A program made the position numbers and the translations under genes. From RPQJ01 sp036277615 (GTDB lineage Bacteria > Pseudomonadota > Gammaproteobacteria > Steroidobacterales > Steroidobacteraceae): 11,635 nucleotides of DNA. The notes below the pieces were generated by a model. That model was not told the DNA's origin. It saw nothing but the letters and a program-made list of their open reading frames with translations, and ran no database searches. Shown piece by piece: positions 5,510-11,635 of this stretch; position 1 is the first letter of the stretch, and every line of letters starts with the position of its first letter. The DNA lies in contig DASUMQ010000035.1 of the NCBI GenBank assembly GCA_036277615.1, positions 1-11,635 of the forward strand. The letters run 5' to 3'.

Positions 5510-7815
5510 GGCAGCGGCCAGCCGATCACGTCGATCCAGATCGGGTTGGTATACGCGCGACCGCCGGCGGCGTCCTCGACCTCCAGCGAGTACCAGGTGC
5601 GGTCGCTGTCCCGGAGTTCGAACGTCGCGGTTGCCTCGTGCGGCGCGTCGGGGTACGCCTGCGCCCGCGCGACCTCTCCCGCACGGATCAATCGCACCGC
5701 TCGCAACCCGGCTACCGATCGAACGTCGAATGCGAGCCGGAAGGGCACGCCGGGCTCGACCTCGAGGTCGCTGCCGAACATCACCGACGGATAGATCAAC
5801 GGCCCGTAGCTCACGAAAGCGCGCCCCGACTTCACGGCCTCGGCGAACGCACCCGGGGTCGGCGTTCCGGTGATGTGCGCGAACGTGCGCACGCGACCCG
5901 ACTCCTGGTTCCAGACGTCGTGCACGTCGGTGCCGCCTGCCATGTAATACCGGTGGCCCAGGTTCCAGAACCGCCAGAGCGCCTGCAGCACCTGCGTGTC
6001 GTACGGCACGTCGGAGTTGATCTCCAGCAGGTCGAACGCCGGGTTGAACCCGCCCGGCACGACGTTGGCACGCAGGCTCTCGAGATACCCGTAAGGGATG
6101 AACGGGTGGTTCGACTGCACGACCGTCGCGCCCTCTCGTTTCGCTTCCGCCAGCACGTCGTCGATCGTCGCGGCGCCCGTGTCGATCTCGAGCCGCACGC
6201 CGGGCCGCAGCGGCCAGGCATTGAAGTGGCCCCACGAGGGGGACAGTTCGATCGAGGGAATCAGCGGCACGCCGCGACGATCGGCGATCCGCTGCAACTC
6301 CGCGTGATTCGCCGTCGAGTCGTGATCGCTCACGAACAGCAGGTCCAGCCCCGCCGCGAGCTGTGATCGCGCGAGGTCCGGCGGCGGGGTCACGCCCTCG
6401 GCCTGGTCGGCGTGATGATGGAGGTCCGCGGCATACCAACCGTCGCGGCGCGGCTCGAACGTCGACGCGAGCACTGCGGGCGCCGCGAGCACTCTGCCGG
6501 CCTGCACGTCGAGCGTGATGCGCCGCTCCGGCCGGAAGAACACACCGCCGGACGTGACGGCGAACGTGTAGCGGCCGGGTGCGAGTTCGGCCGCCACGTG
6601 CCCCCTCGATTCGAGTTCCGTGAAGAACGTGGCGCGGCCGAGGAACTCGACCAGGGGCTTCTGCCCCTCGACGACGGCGATGCGCGCGTCGAGCGGCTGG
6701 CCACTTCCCGCGTCCGTGACCGTGAAGGCGACGCGCCCCGGCGGCTCGACGTCACGGAAGTCGACGACCGCGTTCGAGCCGGCCGTGACGCTCACACGCG
6801 CGCCCGCACTCTGCGAATGGCCCTTGCCCGTCGCGTAAAGCTCGTAGTCGCCGACGGGCAGGTCGAATGCGTACCGGCCGTCGCGCCCATAGTTCCACGC
6901 GTAGGGCACGCCTTGCCGGGTGGCGACGACGACCGGCGCGACGACAGGCGTCCCGTCATGCGACTTCACGGTGCCCTGCAGCCGGCCCGAGGCAAACCCG
7001 CGTCGCTCGGTCTCCGCGACCACGACCGGCGCCAGGTCGCCGCGTGGAAGTACTTGAAACCACGCCTCGAACGAGCGGGATTCACCGGGCTGCAGCGTGT
7101 GCCTGCGGAACAGGTCCTTGCAGCGCGAGCCGACGTGATCGAGGTACGGCGCGTGCAACGCGATCGCCCAGTCGGCGTCGTAGGCGACGACACGGTCGGC
7201 GACGGCGCCCGTCGCCGGACCCTCCTGCAACGCGCCGAGCCCCGGAATGCCGAAGAAATAACCTGCGCTGGGCCACAGGGTCTGACCGGACAGCAGGTTC
7301 TCGAGCGGGGCCCGGCCCGTGTTGGTCATCGTCGTCTGCACTTCGACGCGATCCGACCCCGCGCGCAGCGTGTACGTCGTCGTGATCGTCACGGCTCCCC
7401 AGTCGCGGGTACCGCGCACGACCGCCTGCTGCGGGCCGCGTTCGATGACGTCCACCTTCTGGTACGTGTTCGGCCACGCCGACCAGTTGTTCGGCACGAA
7501 GTCCGCGAACACGACGCGGTCGCGGGCGGGTTTGCCGTCGACCACGGGCGCCAGGTCGACCACGGCGCCGCGAGGGACACCGTAGGGCACGGCACTCTGC
7601 ACCGCGAGTGCGAACGCGAGGTGCTCGTTCGACACGGTCAGGTCGCCGGCGGCGGACGCCTCGCCGTCCGGAATGCGTGTGGGGCCTGTCACGACCTCGA
7701 CTGCGGCGCCCGCGCGTGTGGTGCCGCCAAGCAGCACCACCGCCAGCGTCGCCGACGCGATCGCGCCGGGGCGCTCACGCGAGACGGGATTTCTGCGCGA
7801 GGTCGTGTTCGACAT
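5500..7815 (-). CDS. Secreted CehA/McbA-type PHP metallohydrolase
   Basis: A 771-residue exported protein with a C-terminal PHP (polymerase and histidinol phosphatase) domain of the CehA/McbA family, whose characterised members include carbaryl-hydrolysing enzymes. Residues 1-38 look like a signal peptide (Arg-rich start, ATLAVVLLG, cleavage near AGA-A). Residues 40-270 form a beta-rich N-terminal region. Residues 275-355 and 358-450 resemble carboxypeptidase-regulatory-like beta-sandwich domains (GDYELYATGKG; APGRYTFAV). The PHP domain carries the metal ligands in order: DLHHH (464-468), SDHD (496-499), IELSPSWGHFN (521-531), SNHP (568-571) and GTDVHD (628-633). A phosphoester or ester bond is the expected target; the substrate is unknown. 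No good ribosome site precedes ATG 7813-7815. The last codon and stop come from the inverted repeat. It is divergent from the EamA gene with a 95-base gap, in which I see no convincing promoter. Confidence 0.88.
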   Translation of the reverse strand: MSNTTSRRNPVSRERPGAIASATLAVVLLGGTTRAGAAVEVVTGPTRIPDGEASAAGDLTVSNEHLAFALAVQSAVPYGVPRGAVVDLAPVVDGKPARDRVVFADFVPNNWSAWPNTYQKVDVIERGPQQAVVRGTRDWGAVTITTTYTLRAGSDRVEVQTTMTNTGRAPLENLLSGQTLWPSAGYFFGIPGLGALQEGPATGAVADRVVAYDADWAIALHAPYLDHVGSRCKDLFRRHTLQPGESRSFEAWFQVLPRGDLAPVVVAETERRGFASGRLQGTVKSHDGTPVVAPVVVATRQGVPYAWNYGRDGRYAFDLPVGDYELYATGKGHSQSAGARVSVTAGSNAVVDFRDVEPPGRVAFTVTDAGSGQPLDARIAVVEGQKPLVEFLGRATFFTELESRGHVAAELAPGRYTFAVTSGGVFFRPERRITLDVQAGRVLAAPAVLASTFEPRRDGWYAADLHHHADQAEGVTPPPDLARSQLAAGLDLLFVSDHDSTANHAELQRIADRRGVPLIPSIELSPSWGHFNAWPLRPGVRLEIDTGAATIDDVLAEAKREGATVVQSNHPFIPYGYLESLRANVVPGGFNPAFDLLEINSDVPYDTQVLQALWRFWNLGHRYYMAGGTDVHDVWNQESGRVRTFAHITGTPTPGAFAEAVKSGRAFVSYGPLIYPSVMFGSDLEVEPGVPFRLAFDVRSVAGLRAVRLIRAGEVARAQAYPDAPHEATATFELRDSDRTWYSLEVEDAAGGRAYTNPIWIDVIGWPLPGK

Positions 7816-7910
7816 CAGCGGTGACTCATTTCGACAGACGGCCCCGGACGGCGCCTGCGATCATGGCATGGCAGACTGGCGCCCGCGAAATTCCCCCTCC
7901 CGACCGTACG

Positions 7911-8789
7911 ATGCACCGGTTCAAGTCCTGGCAGCTGTTCGCCGCGTGCGTCCTCACGTGGGGCACGACCTGGTACGCGATCACGTTCCAGCTCGGGCCG
8001 ACGCCACCGGAGGTCGGTGTCGCGTTGCGGTTCGCGCTCGCCGGCAGCGTCGTGCTCGGGCTGGCGGCATGGCGCGGCGACCGTCTCCGCTTCGACTTGC
8101 GCGAGCACGGCCTTTTCGCGCTGCAAGGCGCGTTCATGTACGGCGTCTCCTACGTGTGCGTCTATCACGCCGAGCGTCACATCGTCTCCGGCATCGTTGC
8201 GGTCGGGTACTCCGCGTCGCCGCTTGTCACCGGCCTGGGCGCCCGCATGCTGTTCGGCACCCAGGCGCGGCCACGGTTCTGGGTGGGCGGCGTGCTCGGG
8301 CTGTGCGGCGTTGCGTTGATCTTCTGGCCGGAGTTCGGGCGCTCGGCCGGCCGCGAAGGCGCCGCGCTTGGCGCGATGTTCACCGCGGGCTCCGTGCTGC
8401 TTTCCGCCATCGGCAGCCTCACCGCAAGCCGCAATCGCGTCAACGGCCTGCCGTTCTGGCCGGCGCTCGGGTACGGCATGCTGTACGGCGCCGGCATCAC
8501 GGTCGTGATCGCGCTGGCACAGGGTTTCAGCTTCGCGGTACCGGCCTCGTTCTCGTGGTGGGCGTCGTTGTTCTATCTGGCCCTCGCGGGCTCGGTGCTG
8601 ACGTTCGCCTGCTTCCTGACGTTGCAGGAGCGCATCGGCCCCGGCCCGACCGCGTCGATCGGCGTGATGACGCCGTTGCTCGCGCTCGTGATATCGGTGG
8701 CGTTCGAGGGGCTGCGACCGGACGTGCTCACGGTCGTCGGTGCCGCGCTGGCGGTGACCGGGAACGTGCTGATGCTGAAGCGCGTCTGA
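7911..8789 (+). CDS. EamA/DMT-family transporter
   Basis: A 292-residue inner-membrane protein of the drug/metabolite transporter superfamily, with two EamA repeats and an expected ten helices. The first helix, FAACVLTWGTTWYAI, is typical. The first repeat continues through VGVALRFALAGSVVLG, QGAFMYGVSYVCVYHAERHI and GVLGLCGVALIFWPEFG. The second begins at GAMFTAGSVLLSAIGSL and ends with the characteristic IGVMTPLLALVISVAFEG and ALAVTGNVLMLKR. Relatives export amino acids, metabolites or drugs; the substrate cannot be read here. The start is uncertain: ATG 7911 gives the normal family length, while in-frame ATG 7863 would add 16 residues, and neither has a ribosome site. Frames further upstream are arginine-rich shadows of the neighbouring gene. 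Confidence 0.9.
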   Translation: MHRFKSWQLFAACVLTWGTTWYAITFQLGPTPPEVGVALRFALAGSVVLGLAAWRGDRLRFDLREHGLFALQGAFMYGVSYVCVYHAERHIVSGIVAVGYSASPLVTGLGARMLFGTQARPRFWVGGVLGLCGVALIFWPEFGRSAGREGAALGAMFTAGSVLLSAIGSLTASRNRVNGLPFWPALGYGMLYGAGITVVIALAQGFSFAVPASFSWWASLFYLALAGSVLTFACFLTLQERIGPGPTASIGVMTPLLALVISVAFEGLRPDVLTVVGAALAVTGNVLMLKRV

Positions 8790-8808
8790 CGGCTCACGGC
8801 CGGAGCCG
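8790..8808 (+). terminator. Weak hairpin after the EamA gene
   Basis: CGGCTC (8790-8795) and GAGCCG (8803-8808) form a 6-bp stem with a 7-base loop directly after the EamA stop. No T-run follows, so it is at best a weak transcript-end or stability hairpin. Confidence 0.25.
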
Positions 8809-8825
8809 CGCGACCATCGACTCGT

Positions 8826-8875
8826 TATAGTGCGCGCTCCCGCACCACGCGCTCGCGCTCGAAGCCATCGAGGAG
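8826..8875 (+). promoter_or_regulatory. Promoter-like box and ribosome site of the DUF3422 gene
   Basis: TATAGT at 8826-8831 is a good -10 hexamer, identical to the one before the alpha/beta hydrolase gene, and would give a leader of roughly 45 bases. No clear -35 box is seen at 17 bases. GAGGAG (8870-8875) lies 9 bases before ATG 8885 and 18 before the alternative ATG 8894, so it favours 8885. Confidence 0.45.
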
Positions 8876-8884
8876 CGTCGCTCG

Positions 8885-10174
8885 ATGATTGCCATGTCCG
8901 AACACCCTTTGCGCCACGCACTCAACGCCGAGCTGCATGCGCGGCAACCGGAAGCGCTTTCGGCGCCGCTGCGCCTGACGTTCCTGGCGCTGTATTCGGA
9001 CGCGGCCCAGCGCTCCGCGGAACTGGAGCACGTGGGCAAACTGGCGCGCGGTCACGGCGTGTCGCCTCCGTCCGACGGCACCGCGCATTTCAGTGCCGAC
9101 CTCGGCGCCTTTCGGCTCAAGTTCGAACGACACTCGGAATTCACGCGCTACAAGTTCATCGCCGCGGGCGCGGTGGACGAGCCGTTCGAGCAAACGGCAC
9201 TGCAAGCCGTGCCGGCCGATTGGCTGGCGCGGCTACCCGGACGGTTGATAGTGGCAACGCACGTGGTCATGCTGCCCGCGCCGGGTTCGTCGACCACGCC
9301 GGACGTCGAGGCGCTGGCCGCACGCTACTTTGCGGGCAATGCGCTGGTCGGCGCAGGCATTGCAGGGGGCGCCGGCTTCGCCTTCACCGACTATCGCCTC
9401 CACGCAGGATTCGGGCGCATGGTGGTGCTCGACCGCGGCATGTCGCAGCGACAGGCAGGCCGGATGGTGCAGCGGCTGCTCGAGATCGACGCCTACCGGC
9501 TCATGGCGCTGCTGACGCTTCCGGTCGCGCAGGAACTGACCCCGTGGTTGACCCAGGCCGAGCGCGAACTCGCCGGCGTGAGCGCTTCGCTCGTGGCAGC
9601 CAGTGAGGCCAACGAGCCGACGCTGCTGGACCAGCTCACGCGTCTCGAAGCGCAGATCGAAAGCCGCGAGTCGGAGCACCACTACCGTTTCACGGCGGCC
9701 CAGGCGTACCACGGGCTGGTGCAGCGGCGCGTCGAGGAACTGCGGGAAGTGCGCATCGATGGCGTGCAGAACTTCGAAGAGTTTACGGAGCGCCGACTCG
9801 CGCCCGCAATGAACACGTGCCGGTCCGTCTGGGCGCGCCTCGAGTCGCTGTCGCAACGCGTGGCGCGCGCCACGCAACTGTTGTCCACGCGCGTGGACAT
9901 CTCCCGCGAGCGCCAGAACCAGCAACTGCTGGAGTCGATGAACCGCCGCTCTGCTGCGCAGTTGCGGCTGCAGCAGACGGTCGAGGGATTGTCCGTGGCG
10001 GCGATCACCTATTACATCGTGGGGCTGGTCGGGTACGCCGCCAAGGGCCTGCATGCCGCCGGCGTGCACGTCAGCGTCGAGGCCGTGACGGCGATCAGCA
10101 TCCCGCTGGTGGCGCTCGTCGTCGCGTACGGTGTCAGGCACGCGCGCAGGATCGTGTCGCACGTCGTGCAGTGA
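8885..10174 (+). CDS. DUF3422 family membrane-anchored protein
   Basis: A 429-residue protein of the uncharacterised DUF3422 family. The N-terminal signature EHPLRHALNAELHAR (6-20) is the family hallmark. The middle is soluble and mixed (FSADLGAFRLKFERHSEFTRYKF, 69-91, in two adjacent family motifs). Residues about 225-360 are rich in Glu, Gln, Arg and Leu and likely form long helices or a coiled coil. Two hydrophobic helices close the protein (about 369-385 and 397-417), followed by a basic tail (RHARRIV). This layout, a large soluble part with a C-terminal helical hairpin, resembles RMD1/YagE-type (DUF155) proteins. No catalytic motif is evident and no function is established. The start is set by GAGGAG at 8870-8875. 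Its neighbours share no obvious pathway with it. Confidence 0.9.
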   Translation: MIAMSEHPLRHALNAELHARQPEALSAPLRLTFLALYSDAAQRSAELEHVGKLARGHGVSPPSDGTAHFSADLGAFRLKFERHSEFTRYKFIAAGAVDEPFEQTALQAVPADWLARLPGRLIVATHVVMLPAPGSSTTPDVEALAARYFAGNALVGAGIAGGAGFAFTDYRLHAGFGRMVVLDRGMSQRQAGRMVQRLLEIDAYRLMALLTLPVAQELTPWLTQAERELAGVSASLVAASEANEPTLLDQLTRLEAQIESRESEHHYRFTAAQAYHGLVQRRVEELREVRIDGVQNFEEFTERRLAPAMNTCRSVWARLESLSQRVARATQLLSTRVDISRERQNQQLLESMNRRSAAQLRLQQTVEGLSVAAITYYIVGLVGYAAKGLHAAGVHVSVEAVTAISIPLVALVVAYGVRHARRIVSHVVQ

Positions 10175-10384
10175 GCGCGCTCGTCGGCGTTTGCCAGAAT
10201 GCGGCGCGGCTCGCTGCCGGGCGGCACAAGCGACCCACCTGGCAGTTCCTCGCTCCGCAACGACGGCGCCTACTACGAAGCGAAGCGTGAAGGTCGCCAC
10301 GTTGTCGCCAAACGCCGACGCTTGGCAACACGAACGCTCGGGAGGGGTGGCGGTCCCATGTAGGCCAACCAAGGAGGGCTAGTT
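10175..10384. other. Intergenic gap with a distant 12-bp inverted repeat
   Basis: This 210-base gap separates the DUF3422 and EF-hand genes. Short frames here are arginine-rich and unconvincing. CGTCGGCGTTTG (10182-10193) is exactly complementary to CAAACGCCGACG (10309-10320), and would close a 115-base loop if transcribed as one RNA. AAGGAGG (10371-10377) is the ribosome site of the next gene, 7 bases before its ATG. No clear promoter was found. Confidence 0.4.
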
Positions 10385-10681
10385 ATGCGAAAGATTACAT
10401 TGGCCACGTTCGTTTCGTCCGTCGTGCTCGGTGCCGCGGTGGCGCACGCCGGCGACACCAAGTGGAGCCAGGAGCAGTTCACGGCAGCCGACACGGACAA
10501 GGACGGCTCCATCACGCTCGCCGAGGCGACGGCCGGCATGCCGAAGCTGGCGGAAAAGTTCGCTTCCGTGGACGTCAACGGTGACGGGAAAGTGTCGGCC
10601 GACGAGCTGAGCACCTACAAGAAGAGTGGCGACAAGTCGATGGAGTCCGACGAGGCCACGAGCCCGCCGAAGGACCAGTGA
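10385..10681 (+). CDS. Small exported EF-hand protein
   Basis: A 98-residue protein with a signal peptide (MRKITLATFVSSVVLGAAVAHA, cleavage after Ala22) and one pair of EF-hands, so it is expected to bind calcium in the periplasm or outside the cell. Both 12-residue loops are canonical: DTDKDGSITLAE (36-47) and DVNGDGKVSADE (63-74), each with Asp or Asn at positions 1, 3 and 5, Gly at 6, a hydrophobic residue at 8 and Glu at 12. The tail (75-98) is short, charged and probably disordered. AAGGAGG 7 bases before the ATG is the strongest ribosome site in the window, which suggests good expression. The role is unknown; similar small EF-hand proteins are common in proteobacteria. It stands alone and converges on the aminotransferase gene. 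Confidence 0.9.
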   Translation: MRKITLATFVSSVVLGAAVAHAGDTKWSQEQFTAADTDKDGSITLAEATAGMPKLAEKFASVDVNGDGKVSADELSTYKKSGDKSMESDEATSPPKDQ

Positions 10682-10746
10682 GGAGTTCGTCCGCGACGAA
10701 TGAGTGAGACATCGGAAAAGCTGACGACCGACGGATCCTGACGGAC

Positions 10747-10763
10747 CGATCCGAGACGGATCG
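10747..10763 (+). terminator. Short hairpin downstream of the EF-hand gene
   Basis: CGATCCG (10747-10753) and CGGATCG (10757-10763) form a perfect 7-bp stem with a 3-base AGA loop. The surrounding bases repeat GACGGATC (10730-10737 and again within 10755-10762). No clean T-run follows (GGGTCTTGCCTTT), so termination is only possible, not shown. Confidence 0.35.
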
Positions 10764-10800
10764 CGGTGGGTCTTGCCTTTCCGAACACTCGAGGGATCTT

Positions 10801-10833
10801 CGCACCCGGCGCACCACGCGTGCGCTGGGTGCG
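10801..10833. terminator. Strong 14-bp hairpin between converging genes
   Basis: Bases 10801-10814 pair with 10820-10833 over 14 positions, 13 Watson-Crick and one G-T, around a CACGC loop. It lies 39 bases beyond the end of the aminotransferase gene and 119 beyond the EF-hand gene, so it can serve both. Neither side has a T-run, which suggests an RNA-end stabilising hairpin or an atypical two-way terminator. Confidence 0.55.
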
Positions 10834-10872
10834 TCTCAATGCTCGAAAACTTCGCTTCGGGCGGTCGATCCG

Positions 10873-11635
10873 TCACCTCTCGAACGCTGAAGGCAGTGCA
10901 GCCAGAAAACGGTCGACCTCGTCGCGCACTCCGATTGTGACGCGCGACCACGTCTCGTAGCCCGCGAACCGGCGTCCGACGCGAAGGCCCTGCGCGAGCA
11001 TGCGGTCCTGGAACTCGGCCACGGGCCGGCCCGTGTCGAAGAACACGAAATTGCCCTTGGAGTCCGCGCGCGGTCGGCCGAGGCGATCGAGCGCCGCGTG
11101 CACGCGGGTGCGGTCGTCGATGATCGCGGTGCGCGTCGCCTGGAGGAAGCCGCGGTCTTTCAAGCTCGCCGTAGCCGCGGCGATGCCGGTCGAGTTCGGC
11201 CAGACGAGCGACAGCGCGCCGAGACGAGTCGCCAGCGGCGCCGGCGCGATCGCGTATCCGACGCGGAGTCCGGCGAGCCCATGCAGTTTTGAGAACGTCC
11301 GAAGCACCACCAGGTTCGGTGACTCGCGCAGCAGACCGACCGAGGTCGATCGCCCGGGGACGTCCGTGAAATCGACGTAGGCCTCGTCGAGCACGACCGT
11401 GACGGACCCGGGCACCGCGCGCACGAATGCCGCGAGGTCGTCTGGTGCGACGGTCGTGCCGGTCGGGTTGTTCGGATTGCAGACGTATACGAGACTCGTC
11501 CGCGACGAGATCGCACGCAGGAATGCGCCGAGGTCGTGCCGGTGCTCGCGGTCGAGATCGATCCAATGCACGGTCAGGCCGAGGCGCTCGGCGAACTCCG
11601 GCAATTCCTCATAGGTGGGCCGGGCAGCGACGAGT
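10873..11635 (-). CDS. HisC-like PLP-dependent aminotransferase (5' end outside window)
   Basis: The C-terminal 253 residues of a fold-type I, class I/II aminotransferase close to histidinol-phosphate aminotransferase, which makes L-histidinol phosphate in histidine synthesis. The frame is open to the right edge, and the visible part begins with ARPTYEELPEFAERLG, the usual substrate-side segment. About 100 N-terminal residues are missing compared with the 350-370 usual for HisC. Motifs in order are VCNPNNPTGT, DEAYVDF (Asp and Tyr contacting PLP) and TFSKLHGLAGLRVGY. The PLP lysine codon is at 11287-11289. Next come KGNFVFFDTG and RRFAGYETWSRVTIG, where the last Arg should bind the substrate carboxylate or phosphate. 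No other his gene is nearby, so a stand-alone HisC paralogue or an aromatic amino acid aminotransferase is equally possible. It converges on the EF-hand gene. Confidence 0.88.
   Translation of the reverse strand, partial: LVAARPTYEELPEFAERLGLTVHWIDLDREHRHDLGAFLRAISSRTSLVYVCNPNNPTGTTVAPDDLAAFVRAVPGSVTVVLDEAYVDFTDVPGRSTSVGLLRESPNLVVLRTFSKLHGLAGLRVGYAIAPAPLATRLGALSLVWPNSTGIAAATASLKDRGFLQATRTAIIDDRTRVHAALDRLGRPRADSKGNFVFFDTGRPVAEFQDRMLAQGLRVGRRFAGYETWSRVTIGVRDEVDRFLAALPSAFER

Noticed and set aside
6412..7824. 470-residue + strand frame opposite the PHP protein gene
   Set aside because: Arg/His/Asp-rich shadow without motifs; the minus strand holds the full PHP protein with all metal ligands.
7608..7862. 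Longer N terminus for the EamA transporter
   Set aside because: The extra residues are Arg/Pro/Ser-rich and lie over the start of the divergent PHP gene; the first transmembrane helix begins just after Met 7911.
10131..10382. 83-residue frame in the gap before the EF-hand gene
   Set aside because: It begins inside the DUF3422 gene, has shadow-type composition and no ribosome site of its own.
10379..11566. 395-residue minus-strand frame across the aminotransferase and EF-hand genes
   Set aside because: It covers two confident genes, is arginine-rich and has no domain; the aminotransferase frame has all catalytic motifs.

Overview
The window is an 11.6 kb GC-rich stretch of bacterial chromosome with tightly packed genes, strong G/C preference at third codon positions and long spurious antisense frames. 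Gene content (spinster-like and GlpT-like MFS carriers, secreted alpha/beta hydrolases, a DUF3422 protein, a CehA/McbA-type PHP protein) and the TATAGT boxes point to a GC-rich proteobacterium. A gamma- or betaproteobacterium is my guess; no rRNA or other taxonomic marker is present to settle it. I see no tRNA, rRNA, CRISPR array, complete insertion sequence or phage gene.

Layout from left to right. (1) Bases 1-140 hold the possible tail of an unidentified + strand gene and a large imperfect hairpin. (2) Bases 190-3997 hold three minus-strand genes. In transcription order they are a secreted PAF-acetylhydrolase/dienelactone-hydrolase-like alpha/beta hydrolase, a secreted PHB-depolymerase-type esterase with circularly permuted triad order, and a spinster-like MFS transporter whose start overlaps the end of the esterase gene by 17 bases. 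(3) Divergent from these is a GlpT-family organophosphate:phosphate antiporter (4135-5430) with all three GlpT substrate-site residues. (4) A 28-bp perfect inverted repeat (5434-5509) lies between it and the convergent gene for a 771-residue secreted CehA/McbA-type PHP metallohydrolase (7815-5500); one arm of the repeat supplies that gene's last codon and stop. (5) Divergent from it are an EamA/DMT transporter (7911-8789), then a DUF3422 membrane-anchored protein (8885-10174) and a 98-residue exported EF-hand protein (10385-10681). (6) The right edge holds most of a HisC-like PLP aminotransferase on the minus strand, running off the window.

Taken together, 190-7815 reads as a nutrient-scavenging neighbourhood: three exported hydrolases next to two, possibly three, carriers. 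A functional link between hydrolases and carriers is inference from gene order and coupling only; no substrate is proven. The right half is a set of unrelated housekeeping or accessory genes.

I did not find a clear new multi-gene system. The most unusual sequence signals are the hairpins at gene-end junctions: 5434-5509 (REP-like), 50-123 (27 paired bases) and 10801-10833 (14-bp stem). Each sits where two genes converge, although at 50-123 the upstream gene is only a partial, tentative call.
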